From Oceanimonas sp. GK1 (lineage in GTDB: Bacteria > Pseudomonadota > Gammaproteobacteria > Enterobacterales > Aeromonadaceae), in assembly GCF_000243075.1 (NCBI RefSeq), contig NC_016745.1, positions 108,501-172,500 on the forward strand: DNA of 64,000 bases, given 5' to 3'. The number at the start of each line of letters is the position of its first letter. Positions within the stretch are counted from its first letter, which is position 1. This document shows positions 7,800 to 16,624 of this stretch, in pieces. Made by a program: the position numbers and the translations under genes. Under the pieces are notes generated by a model. The model was not told the origin of the DNA, did not search any database, and worked only from the letters and a program-made list of their open reading frames with translations.

Positions 7800-8420
7800 T
7801 CAGTAAAGGATCAGCAGGTAAAGGCCGGCCATCAGCGCCGTGCCCAGGCCGGTGGCGGCCAGCAAACGGCCGCGCTTGCGCCGCATGGGCAGCACCAGCC
7901 AAAAGCCGGTCAGGGTAAACAGCAGCATGACAACGGCGGACAAATCGATAAACCAGCCCCATGCCGAGCCGGTATGACGGCCCATGTGCAGATCGTTGAG
8001 CACCGCCATCCAGCCGTAATGGCGGCGGGTAAGCAACACGGCACCCTCCTCTGGGATCACCTCGGCCAGGCTGTAGCCGCCGGGCTGTTTGAGGTCGATA
8101 AACAGCACCCCCTCGTCGGCGGACCAGTCGAGGCGCACCTCGCCGCCGGCCAGTGACTGCTCGGTTTTGAGCCACTGCCACACCTGACCTGCCGCCAGCA
8201 TGGGATCCTGCTGCCACAGCGCCGTGGTGGCGAGCGGCCCGGGCAGCACCAGCTCGGCTTCTTGCTCGGGCGCGGCCTCGGGCAGCCACTGACGATTGTT
8301 CAGGGTCAGTCCGGTAACGGTAAAAAACAGCATGATCAGCAGCATCAGCATGGAGCTGTAGGTGTGCACCGGGCGCACCCAGCGGGGAGCCTGGGAAAAA
8401 CGGGTAGACGGGCTGGACAT
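7800..8420 (-). CDS. PepSY-associated membrane protein, putative siderophore-iron reductase (FpvG-like)
   Basis: About 206 residues, first gene of the operon. It has an N-terminal membrane segment beginning PVHTYSSMLMLLIMLFF, a periplasmic PepSY-like domain, and a second helix pair after the conserved LNDLHMGRHTG histidine motif. Such PepSY_TM proteins reduce ferric chelates in the periplasm; FpvG does so for ferripyoverdine in Pseudomonas. The ATG at 8420 was chosen because the residues before it look random. A Fur-like box lies at 8481-8495. Reductase activity is inference from family and order. Confidence 0.78.
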   Translation of the reverse strand: MSSPSTRFSQAPRWVRPVHTYSSMLMLLIMLFFTVTGLTLNNRQWLPEAAPEQEAELVLPGPLATTALWQQDPMLAAGQVWQWLKTEQSLAGGEVRLDWSADEGVLFIDLKQPGGYSLAEVIPEEGAVLLTRRHYGWMAVLNDLHMGRHTGSAWGWFIDLSAVVMLLFTLTGFWLVLPMRRKRGRLLAATGLGTALMAGLYLLILY

Positions 8421-8480
8421 GGAAAGAACGGCACTCCGCGCGGGTTCGAATGTTCGGAAACGCCGGGATGATCTTGCCAA

Positions 8481-8495
8481 TGAGAATAATTGTCA
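8481..8495. promoter_or_regulatory. Fur-like box before the PepSY operon
   Basis: TGAGAATAATTGTCA matches the 7-1-7 Fur consensus TGATAATnATTATCA at 12 of 14 fixed positions. It lies about 61 bases upstream of the operon's first ATG and overlaps a TTGACA hexamer on the minus strand. It predicts iron repression of the whole operon. Confidence 0.7.
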
Positions 8496-8650
8496 ACTCT
8501 ATTTAGAATATGAAAACTGCTCTGTGGAAGCCGAAATGCCCTGGTGATAAGCAGCGCCCACTTTAAGAAATAAAAATAAATAATTGATTTATAAATTAAA
8601 ATTAAAAAACACCAAGGCACAAAGAGACTGCTCGCGGTTCGCTGACGTCT

Positions 8651-8669
8651 TGTTCCAAAATATGGAACA
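8651..8669. promoter_or_regulatory. 19-bp palindrome, TGTTCC-N7-GGAACA
   Basis: Perfect inverted repeat, identical in arms and spacing to 23-41. It ends 128 bases before the receptor ATG at 8797 and lies upstream of that gene's Fur-like box. The unknown regulator could be an AraC- or LysR-type activator, as is common for siderophore receptors. Confidence 0.5.
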
Positions 8670-8729
8670 GCTTGTACCATCTTTTTTTCTCACTGTTCGG
8701 GAACTCTTTCCCTACAATGCTTACGCTTG

Positions 8730-8744
8730 TGATAACCATTCTCA
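8730..8744. promoter_or_regulatory. Fur-like box before the second TonB receptor
   Basis: TGATAACCATTCTCA matches the 7-1-7 Fur consensus at 12 of 14 fixed positions and lies 53-67 bases before the receptor ATG. Confidence 0.7.
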
Positions 8745-8796
8745 TTAGCAAGTTTGTTTTTATCGCCAGCCGGCATCTTTGTACAGGAGAGTTGAA

Positions 8797-11016
8797 ATGC
8801 CCATGCCCGCCCCCAGCCGCCTCGCCAGCGCCATTTCCATGGTGCTGCTGAACGCCGTTGCCGTCAGCACCGCTCAGGCCCAGTCCACCCAGGTATTCGA
8901 TACCGTGGTGGTCAGCGCCGCCGGCTTTGAACAGGACGTCAAGGACGCGCCGGCCAGCATTACCGTTATCGGCCAGCAGGAACTGCAGCAGAAGCGCTAC
9001 GGCAACCTGGCCCAGGCCCTGGACGGGGTGGAAGGCATTGATATTCGCCAGGGCACCGGCAAGACCGGGGGCCTGAATATCAGCATGCGTGGTCTGCCCA
9101 GCGAATATACCCTGATCCTGATCGACGGCCGCCGCCAGAATACCTCCGGCAACGCCACCCCCAACGGTTTTAACGACACCTCCACCAGCTTTATGCCGCC
9201 GCTGTCCGCCATTGAGCGCATTGAGGTGATCCGTGGCCCCATGTCCACCCTGTATGGCTCCGATGCCATGGGCGGGGTGATCAATATCATCACCAAAAAA
9301 GTGGCCGACGAATGGAGCGGCTCCCTGGATCTGGACCACACCTTTCAGCAGGATCGCGACTACGGCAACAGCAGCAAGACCAGCTTTTATGCCAGCGGCC
9401 CGCTGATGGAAGACAAACTGGGGCTGGCGGTGCGCGGCAGCGTGTTTGACCGGGCCGCTTCCGATCTGACCTTTGACAACGGCAGTACCGTCAACAAACG
9501 CGGCGTTTCACCGGTGGAAGGCCGCAACTACACCCTGGGCGGCCGCCTGACCCTGACCCCGAACGAACACCACGATATCTCCCTGGATGTGGAGCGGGGC
9601 CGGCAGGTCTATAACAATGACGACTGCCAGCTGGGCAACCTGGACGGTAAGGGCGGTGGCAGCGCGACCGACGGCTGCTCCACTGACGAACCCACCCAGG
9701 CCAATGGCTATAAGGACGAGCTGCGCTTTGAGCGGGATCAGCTGGCCCTGCTGCACACCGCCCGCCTGGGCTTTGGCAAGCTGGACAGCAGCATTACCCA
9801 TAACACCACCGAAACCCTGGGTCGTACCATTCCTGGCGGACGGGTCGGTCAGTCCAGCTTCAAGCCCATTGACAGCAGCTATGACGGCTTTCCCTCCATC
9901 ATTGTGGGTAACGATCGGGAACTGAAAGCCACCGAGTTGGTGATCGACAGCAAGCTGGTGGCCCCCATCGGCGAGGCCCATATCGCCACCGTCGGCGGCC
10001 AGTGGCAGGATGCCGAGCTGAAAGACGGCATCGCCACCGAGACCTTCGAACAAACTTCCTGGGCCCTGTTCGGGGAAGATGAATGGCTGCTGCGGGACGA
10101 TCTGGCCCTGACCCTGGGTGCCCGCTACGATCATCACGACGCCTTTGGCGGCCATGTCAGCCCCCGCGGCTACCTGGTGTGGACCGCCAGCGACAACTGG
10201 ACCCTGAAGGGCGGCGTCAGCCGGGGTTACAAGACCCCCAGCCTGAACGATCTGCATGAGGGCATCAACGGCATCAGCGGTCAGGGTTCGACCATTACCA
10301 TCGGCAACCCGGATCTGCGGCCGGAAACCACCACCAGCACCGAAATCGGCGCCTATTACGACAACCTGGCCGGCTTCAACGCCAACGCCACCCTGTTTCA
10401 TAACCAGTTCGATGACAAGATTGCCGAGGGCAACTCCATCAACGATCCGCTGTGCGCCGGCAACTCCGGCGGTACCTGTTCACAAAAGGTCAATGTCGAC
10501 GAGGCCGTCACCCAGGGCCTGGAGCTGGCCGCCGGCTGGCAATTCGCCCCGGACTGGCGACTGTCCGGCAACTATACCTTTACCGACAGCGAGCAGAAGA
10601 GCGGCAAGGATCAAGGCGAGCCCCTGACCAACACCCCCAAACACATGCTCAATGCCAAGCTGAGCTGGAGCACCACCGAGCAACTGACCCTGTGGCTGCA
10701 GGGCGAGTACCGCAGCGATCGCACCCGCTTCCTCAGCAAGCGTGAAAACCTGGACCCCGATCAGCAGGCCCTGTTCGACGCGGTTGGCGATATCAAGGGC
10801 TATGAGCTGCTCCATCTGGGGGGCTCCTACCAGGTCTCCGACAACGTAACCCTGAACGCCACCATCTATAACCTGCTCGACAAGGACTTCACCACCGGTA
10901 CTTTCTATAACAACGGTGCCGACTGGGCATCCGATTACACCCAGAGCGGCCGCTCCACCGACGGCACCCTGGAAGAAGGCCGCCGCCTCTGGCTGTCCAC
11001 CAATATCCGCTTTTAA
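8797..11016 (+). CDS. TonB-dependent outer-membrane receptor (CirA/FepA-type)
   Basis: About 739 residues. The signal peptide ends at TAQA (residue 28), the TonB box FDTVVVSAA is at about 34-42, and the plug contains IEVIRGPMSTLYGSDAMGG. The barrel ends in ...NIRF. Two Cys pairs lie in predicted surface loops. ATG 8797 follows AGGAG at seven bases; the codon set upstream is unlikely to be used. It is close in sequence to the receptor at 201-2249, especially in the plug, which suggests an old duplication with divergent ligands. Siderophore uptake is likely; no siderophore synthesis gene is in the window, so a foreign siderophore may be used. Confidence 0.93.
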   Translation: MPMPAPSRLASAISMVLLNAVAVSTAQAQSTQVFDTVVVSAAGFEQDVKDAPASITVIGQQELQQKRYGNLAQALDGVEGIDIRQGTGKTGGLNISMRGLPSEYTLILIDGRRQNTSGNATPNGFNDTSTSFMPPLSAIERIEVIRGPMSTLYGSDAMGGVINIITKKVADEWSGSLDLDHTFQQDRDYGNSSKTSFYASGPLMEDKLGLAVRGSVFDRAASDLTFDNGSTVNKRGVSPVEGRNYTLGGRLTLTPNEHHDISLDVERGRQVYNNDDCQLGNLDGKGGGSATDGCSTDEPTQANGYKDELRFERDQLALLHTARLGFGKLDSSITHNTTETLGRTIPGGRVGQSSFKPIDSSYDGFPSIIVGNDRELKATELVIDSKLVAPIGEAHIATVGGQWQDAELKDGIATETFEQTSWALFGEDEWLLRDDLALTLGARYDHHDAFGGHVSPRGYLVWTASDNWTLKGGVSRGYKTPSLNDLHEGINGISGQGSTITIGNPDLRPETTTSTEIGAYYDNLAGFNANATLFHNQFDDKIAEGNSINDPLCAGNSGGTCSQKVNVDEAVTQGLELAAGWQFAPDWRLSGNYTFTDSEQKSGKDQGEPLTNTPKHMLNAKLSWSTTEQLTLWLQGEYRSDRTRFLSKRENLDPDQQALFDAVGDIKGYELLHLGGSYQVSDNVTLNATIYNLLDKDFTTGTFYNNGADWASDYTQSGRSTDGTLEEGRRLWLSTNIRF

Positions 11017-11039
11017 ACCTTGTTCAAGTCCTGCTGTAT

Positions 11040-11063
11040 GGCCCTCTCTGAAGGGCCTTTTTT
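11040..11063 (+). terminator. Terminator of the second TonB receptor gene
   Basis: GGCCCT (11040-11045) pairs with AGGGCC (11052-11057) over a six-base loop, followed by six T. Confidence 0.88.
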
Positions 11064-11157
11064 CGTTTGCGCCTTTTCCTGCCTGCCGTTATGGTGAATA
11101 ATTGAACGTCTCAAACGAACCAGCCACCCGGCCCGCGCATTGATATTCGGAGTGCCC

Positions 11158-12126
11158 ATGAACATCGACCACCGGCTCAATGATCCGCTGTTTGCCCCGA
11201 CGCCCCTCACAGGCGCCCAGCCACGTCAGGACAACGACCAGCGCGAGCGGGTGACCCCGGCCGCCGAGCCCGATGCCTTTGCCGGCCACGACGAACGCCG
11301 GGAGCGCGGCAACGACGATGTTGCCCTGTACGATGCCCGGGGCCAAAAAACCGGCAACGAAACCGCTCCCACCGAGGCAGCCGAAGAACAGGCGGGCCAA
11401 ACCGAAGACGACCCGCAAACCGCCGAGGCCTCGGCCCGCCCCAGCAAGCCCTCCGGCGAGCCCATGAGCGAGCAGGAGGTGCTGGAGCTGAACGATCTCA
11501 AGCTGCGGGATCAGGAAGTGCGCACCCATGAGCAGCAGCACGCCGCCGTGGGCGGGCAGCACGCGGGCTCGCCCAGCTATGAATATGAAACCGGTCCCGA
11601 CGGCAAGCAGTATGCGGTGGAAGGCGAGGTGCAGGTCGACATGTCGCCGGTGCCGGGTGACCCCCAAGCCACCATTGATAAAATGCAGCAGATCAAGGCC
11701 GCCGCCCTGGCACCGGCCGAGCCTTCCCAGGCCGATCGCAGCGCCGCCGCCCAGGCCGAACAGCTGATGGCCGAGGCCAGGGCCGAGCTCAGGGAACAAC
11801 AGCGCGACACCCCCCAAGGCACACAGCAGGGGCGATACCGCTCAGGGCGAAGGCCCGGCCGCCCGCACCGGCGAACCCCGCCAGGCGCCGGCTGCGGCCA
11901 CGGAGCCGCATGCCACCAGCCCGTCTCCTTCCACGGCGGACAACCGCAGCCAGATGCAACACCGCAACGAGGTGATTGCCGGTGTCTACGGCCGCACCGC
12001 CGAGCACCAGGCCCGGGCGCTCATCGGCCTGGCCTGAGCGCGGCAGCGGCATGGCCGCTTTTCCCTGCTGCCGTGGCACTTTGTCTCACCCTGACAAACT
12101 TTGGTGACATTTACCGGGTTCAATAA
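11158..12126 (+). CDS. SprA-family putative metalloprotease, apparent frameshift near the 3' end
   Basis: The first ~215 residues match the SprA-related family: a long charged, low-complexity N-terminus, then the core ELNDLKLRDQEVRTHEQQHA with the zinc motif HEQQH (124-128) and a GSPSYEYETGPDGKQYAVEG region. ATG 11158 has GGAG upstream. After about base 11810 the frame becomes Arg/Pro/Gly-rich and non-family-like. The +1 frame from there reads a normal family tail (QMQHRNEVIAGVYGRT...) and stops at 12037. A C6 run at about 11808-11813 is the likely slip point: five C would restore one frame. Either a sequencing error or a real frameshift. Protease activity is only predicted for the family. 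Confidence 0.7.
   Translation: MNIDHRLNDPLFAPTPLTGAQPRQDNDQRERVTPAAEPDAFAGHDERRERGNDDVALYDARGQKTGNETAPTEAAEEQAGQTEDDPQTAEASARPSKPSGEPMSEQEVLELNDLKLRDQEVRTHEQQHAAVGGQHAGSPSYEYETGPDGKQYAVEGEVQVDMSPVPGDPQATIDKMQQIKAAALAPAEPSQADRSAAAQAEQLMAEARAELREQQRDTPQGTQQGRYRSGRRPGRPHRRTPPGAGCGHGAACHQPVSFHGGQPQPDATPQRGDCRCLRPHRRAPGPGAHRPGLSAAAAWPLFPAAVALCLTLTNFGDIYRVQ
12045..12062 (+). terminator. Possible terminator after the SprA-like gene
   Basis: AGCGGC (12045-12050) pairs with GCCGCT (12054-12059) over a three-base loop, followed by a short T run. It lies eight bases after the stop of the restored reading frame (12037) but inside the unrepaired frame, which supports the frameshift view. Confidence 0.5.
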
Positions 12127-12183
12127 CCGGCGTCATTCACTCAATCACGGCCGGGCACCGCCGGTGCTCCAACTGCGCATACT

Positions 12184-13341
12184 ATGAAAAAAAACACTCT
12201 GATGTGGGCGATGCCGCTGCTGCTGGTGCCCGCCCTGGCACTCCTTCTGTTTTATTCACCGCTGTTTGACCACCAGGCGGCGCCGGCCCCGGTCACCGCC
12301 GCCGTGCAGCGTGGCGACCTCAGTGATCTGGTGACCGCCACCGGCGTGCTCCAGCCCAGCGGCTATGTGGACGTGGGCGCCCAGGTGTCGGGCCAGCTCA
12401 AGGTGATCCACGTGGAAGTGGGCGACCAGGTCGGCGCCGGCGACCTGCTGGCGGAGATCGACCCCACCGTTTACCTCGCCCAGGTGGATGCCAGCCGCGC
12501 CCAGCTGCGCAACCAGCGGGCCCAGCTCAAAGACCGGGAGGCCCAGCTTACCCTGGCCCGGCTTCAGCACCGGCGCCAGCAGAGCCTGATGGCCGATAAC
12601 GCCACCTCCCGGGAGGCGCTGCAAAGCGCCGAGGCCGGCCTGCGCTCGGCCGAGGCCCAGGTGGAGGCGCTCGGGGCGCAGATTGCCCAGACCGAGTCCA
12701 GCCTGCGCGCCGACGAGGCCAACCTGGATTACGCCCGCATTCATGCCCCCATGAACGGCACCGTGGTCAGCATAGAGGCGCGCCAGGGCCAGACCCTGAA
12801 CACCAACCAGCAGGCCCCCACCCTGATGCGCATTGCCGACTTGGCCACCATGACGGTGCAGGCCAAGGTGTCGGAAGCGGACGTGGGCAAGCTCAAGCCC
12901 GGCATGAAGGTGTATTTCACCACCCTGGGCGAGCCTGGCCGGCGCTGGTACAGCAAGCTGCGCCGCATCGAGCCCACCCCGGTGGTGGAAAACAACGTGG
13001 TGCTCTACAACGCCCTGTTCGACATCGACAACCCCCAGGGCCGGCTGATGTCCCAGATGACCACCCAGGTCTTTTTTGTGCGGGCCGAAACCGAGGACGC
13101 CCTGCTAGTGCCGGTGTCGGCGCTGCGCTTTGCCGGGCGGGACGGGCGCGACAGGGCGCGGATCACCGTGCTCGGCAACGACGGCGCCCTTCAGGAGCGC
13201 GAGGTGCGGGTGGGCGTAAGCAACCGCATTCAGGCCGAAGTGCTGGACGGACTCGAGGCCGGCGAGCAGGTGGTGCTGAACGTGGCGCCGGCCGGGGAAG
13301 AGGGCGGCGCGCGCCGCTCCGGCATGAGGATGCGCTTCTGA
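12184..13341 (+). CDS. macA: Efflux periplasmic adaptor, MacA-like (HlyD/RND family)
   Basis: A 385-residue adaptor with one N-terminal membrane anchor (about 8-24), a lipoyl half-motif ([27 protein letters not shown]), a helical hairpin rich in Ala, Gln and Glu (about 100-180), the second lipoyl half ([20 protein letters not shown]) and a beta-barrel domain. It would bridge the MacB transporter to an outer-membrane channel, exporting macrolides, peptides or other lipophilic compounds. Its stop overlaps the macB ATG by one base. The ribosome site before ATG 12184 is weak. Confidence 0.88.
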   Translation: MKKNTLMWAMPLLLVPALALLLFYSPLFDHQAAPAPVTAAVQRGDLSDLVTATGVLQPSGYVDVGAQVSGQLKVIHVEVGDQVGAGDLLAEIDPTVYLAQVDASRAQLRNQRAQLKDREAQLTLARLQHRRQQSLMADNATSREALQSAEAGLRSAEAQVEALGAQIAQTESSLRADEANLDYARIHAPMNGTVVSIEARQGQTLNTNQQAPTLMRIADLATMTVQAKVSEADVGKLKPGMKVYFTTLGEPGRRWYSKLRRIEPTPVVENNVVLYNALFDIDNPQGRLMSQMTTQVFFVRAETEDALLVPVSALRFAGRDGRDRARITVLGNDGALQEREVRVGVSNRIQAEVLDGLEAGEQVVLNVAPAGEEGGARRSGMRMRF

Positions 13342-15269
13342 TGGGCACGCCACTGATCTCCCTCCATGGCATCGCCAAGCAGTACGGCGAAGGCGAGCTG
13401 GCCACTCAAGTGCTGCACGATATCAATCTGGTGATCAACCGGGGCGAGTTTGTGGCCATCATGGGCAGCTCCGGCTCGGGCAAGTCGACCCTGATGCACC
13501 TGCTCGGTTGCCTGGACCGGCCAAGCGGCGGCCAGTACCGGCTGCTGGGGCGGGACGTGGCCAGCCTGAGCGGCGACGAGCTGGCGGCGCTTCGCCGGGA
13601 CACCTTCGGCTTCGTGTTCCAGAGCTACCACCTGCTGGGTGGCCTGAGCGCCCGGGAAAACGTGGAGGTGCCGGCCCTGTACTCGGGCCTGTCCCGGGCC
13701 GAGCGTAAGATCCGGGCGGAGCAACTGCTGACGACCCTGGGGCTGGAAAACCGCCTGGGCAACAAGCCCAGCCAGCTGTCCGGCGGCCAGCAGCAGCGGG
13801 TGTCCATCGCCCGGGCGCTGATGAACGGCGGCGACATCATTCTCGCCGACGAGCCCACCGGTGCCCTCGACAGCCACAGCGGCGCCGAGGTGATGGCCCT
13901 GCTTACCGCCCTGGCCCGCCAGGGCCACACCGTGATCCTGATTACCCACGACCCCAAGGTGGCGGCCCAGGCGGATCGCCGCATTGAAATCAGCGACGGC
14001 CGCATTATCGCCGATCCGGGCCCGGCCAGAGCGCGGGAAGACACTGCAGTCCCTGCTCGCCCCCGCCCCGCCGGCTCGCTCGCCACCGAACTGCTGGAGG
14101 CGGTGCGCACCGCCTTTCGCTCCCTGCACAGCAACCTGTTCCGCGCCGCCCTCACCCTGCTCGGCATCGTGATCGGGGTGGCGTCGGTGATCACCATGCT
14201 GGCCATCGGCAACGGCTCCCAGCAGCAGGTGGTGCAGAGCATCAGTGCCATGGGCAGCAACCTGCTGCTGGTGCGCCCCGGGGCGCCCAACCAGTGGGGC
14301 CGGCGCGCCACCTCCACCCTGGTGGCGGCGGACATGGAAGCCATCAGGGAAGTGGCCAACGTGGCGGCGGCGGTGCCGGAGATCGGCGGCGCCGCCACCC
14401 TGCGCTTTGGCAACCTGGACCACAGCCCCGAGATCAACGCCACCTCCGCCGACTTTCCCGCCGCCCGCCAGTGGGCCCTGAGCGCCGGCACCTTTTTCAC
14501 CGCCGACGACGAGCAGAGCTACGCCACGGTGGCGGTGCTGGGCCAGTCGGTGGTGGACGCCCTGTTCCCGGACACCGATCCCCTGGGCCAGTACGTCATG
14601 GTCAACAACATCCTGTTCTAGGTGATCGGGGTAATGGCGCCCAAGGGCGCCTCGCCCTGGGGCCAGGATCAGGACGACGTGGTGTTCGTACCCTACACCA
14701 CCGGCGGCCTGCGGCTGTTCGGCCAGCAGTTCCTGCGCAGCATCACGGTGTCGGTGGACGACGTGGCCCGCATCGGCGACACCGAGGCCGAGATCCACCG
14801 GCTGCTGCTGGCCCGCCACGGGGTGGAGGACTTTCAGATCCGCAACATGTCGTCCATCATCGACACCGTCTCCGCCACCACCCGCACCTTCACCTGGCTG
14901 CTCGGCTCCATCGCCGCCATCTCGCTGCTGGTGGGCGGCATCGGGGTGATGAACATCATGCTGGTGAGCGTGACCGAGCGCACCCGGGAGATCGGTATCC
15001 GCATGGCCACCGGCGCCCGCCAACGCCACATACTGCAGCAGTTCCTCACCGAGGCACTGGTGGTTTCGGCCCTGGGCGGCGCCATCGGCGTGGTGCTGGG
15101 GCTGGCCGCCGCCGCCCTGGTGGGCCGCTTCGAGATCCCCGTGTATTTTTCCCTGTCGCCGGTGCTGCTCGCCTTCGGCTGCGCCTTTGTCACCGGCCTG
15201 GTGTTCGGCTGGTTGCCGGCGCGCAAGGCCGCCCGGCTCGACCCCGTTATCGCCCTGGCTTCGGAGTAA
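13341..15269 (+). pseudogene. macB: MacB-like ABC exporter interrupted by an in-frame TAG
   Basis: One continuous frame of 642 codons encodes a full MacB: ATPase with Walker [10 protein letters not shown] (42-50), signature LSGGQQQRV (146-154) and Walker B IILADEP, then the first membrane helix, the periplasmic domain and three C-terminal helices with the FtsX-like core. Codon 427 (14619-14621) is TAG, within [19 protein letters not shown], where relatives usually have Glu; GAG to TAG is a single change. The N-terminal piece (13341-14621) lacks the last three helices, and the downstream piece could restart at ATG 14634 or a GTG. Unless read through, export is lost. Neighbours macA and the NodT gene look intact, so the lesion is recent or a sequencing error. 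Confidence 0.85.
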
Positions 15270-15271
15270 CC

Positions 15272-16624
15272 ATGACCGCTTTATCCCCCCGCACCCTGTC
15301 CCTGCTGGTGCTGCTGGCCCTGACCGGCTGCGCTCTGCCCGGCGGCGAGCCGCCCCTGGCGGAGCAATGGCGCAACCCGGCCGACGGCCATGCCGAGCTG
15401 GATCGCCAGTGGTGGCAGGGCTTTGGCTCCCCCGAGCTGAACGCCCTGATCGAACGGGCCCTGGCCGGGGCGCCGGAGTTGCGCATCGCCGCCGAACGCA
15501 TTGCCCAGGCCGAGGCCCAGCTCGCCGCCAGCGGCGCCTCGCTGTTTCCCAGCCTCAACGCCAGCGGCGACGCCAGCCGCAGCTGGTCCGATGCGAGCGT
15601 CGGCGAGCGCAGCAGCCTGGGGCTCAGCCTGGGCTACGAGCTGGATCTGTGGGGCAAGAACCGGGCCGCCCGGCTGGCCGCCGACGCCAATCTCAGGGCC
15701 AGCCGTTATGACTACGAGAGCGCCCGCCTCGGCCTGACCAGCGCGGTGGCCACCACCTGGTTCCAGTGGCTGGCCAGCCGGGAGCGGCTTGGCATCGGCG
15801 AGGCCAACCTGCGCCTGGCGGAAGACAACCTGGCGATCGTCGAGGCCAAATACCGCCACGGCGCCAGCGCCCTGAGCGAGGTGCACCGCCAGCGCAGCGC
15901 CGTGCTCAGCCAGCGGGCCAGCCTGGGGCCCCTGCGCGAGCAGGCCAGCCAGGCCCGCTCCGCCCTGGCGGTGCTGCTGGGTGAGTCGCCCCAGCAGTTC
16001 GAGCTGGCCGACGCCGGCCTGATGCAATTGCAACTGCCGGCCGTGGCGGCCGGGCTGCCCGCCGAGCTGCTCGCCCGCCGCCCCGATCTGGCCAGTGCCG
16101 AGGCGGCGCTGCTGGCGGCGGACGCCAACCTGGCCGCGGCCCGCGCCGCCCTACTGCCCGGCGTCAGCCTCACCGGCAGCGGCGGCCTGGCCTCCGATGC
16201 CCTGCTGTCGCTGGCGGATCCCAGCCGCAGCCTGAGCCTGGGTGCGTCCCTCAGCCAGGTGCTGTTCGACGGCGGCCGGCTGCGCGCCCAGGTGCGGCTG
16301 AACGAGGCCCGCCGCCGGGAGCTGGCCGAAAGTTACCGCCAGGCGGCGCTCACCGCCCTGAAGGAAGTGGAGGATGCCCTCGGCAACCAGGCGTTGTACC
16401 GGGAGCAGGAAAGCCAGCAGCGGGCCATCGTTGCCGAGGCGCGGGAAACCCTGCGCCTGACCGAACTGCGCTACCGGGAAGGGGCCGAGGAACTGCTGGC
16501 GCTGATCGACGCCCAGCGCACCCTGTTCAGCGCCGAAGACCAGCTGGCCAGCCTGCGCCAGAGCCGGCTGGACGCCGCTCTCGGCCTGTACAAGGCCCTC
16601 GGCGGCGGCTGGCGGGCCGGCTAG
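15272..16624 (+). CDS. Outer-membrane efflux lipoprotein, NodT/OprM family
   Basis: A 450-residue TolC-type channel. The lipobox LTGC places the lipidated Cys at residue 20. Two homologous halves of long alpha-helical hairpins rich in Ala, Glu, Gln and Arg follow, as in OprM and NodT. GGAG just before ATG 15272 overlaps the macB stop region, so it is the third gene of the efflux operon, giving a complete MacA-MacB-channel pump when macB is intact. It overlaps the convergent regulator by four bases at its end. Confidence 0.9.
   Translation: MTALSPRTLSLLVLLALTGCALPGGEPPLAEQWRNPADGHAELDRQWWQGFGSPELNALIERALAGAPELRIAAERIAQAEAQLAASGASLFPSLNASGDASRSWSDASVGERSSLGLSLGYELDLWGKNRAARLAADANLRASRYDYESARLGLTSAVATTWFQWLASRERLGIGEANLRLAEDNLAIVEAKYRHGASALSEVHRQRSAVLSQRASLGPLREQASQARSALAVLLGESPQQFELADAGLMQLQLPAVAAGLPAELLARRPDLASAEAALLAADANLAAARAALLPGVSLTGSGGLASDALLSLADPSRSLSLGASLSQVLFDGGRLRAQVRLNEARRRELAESYRQAALTALKEVEDALGNQALYREQESQQRAIVAEARETLRLTELRYREGAEELLALIDAQRTLFSAEDQLASLRQSRLDAALGLYKALGGGWRAG

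Larger units (their letters stand above)
8421..8796. other. Divergent promoter region between the metal operon and the second TonB receptor
   Basis: There is no gene in this 376-base gap. It holds a Fur-like box on each side (8481-8495 and 8730-8744), the perfect TGTTCC-N7-GGAACA palindrome (8651-8669) and a very AT-rich stretch (about 8561-8607). Read on the minus strand, a TTGACA hexamer overlaps the first Fur-like box. Confidence 0.7.
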
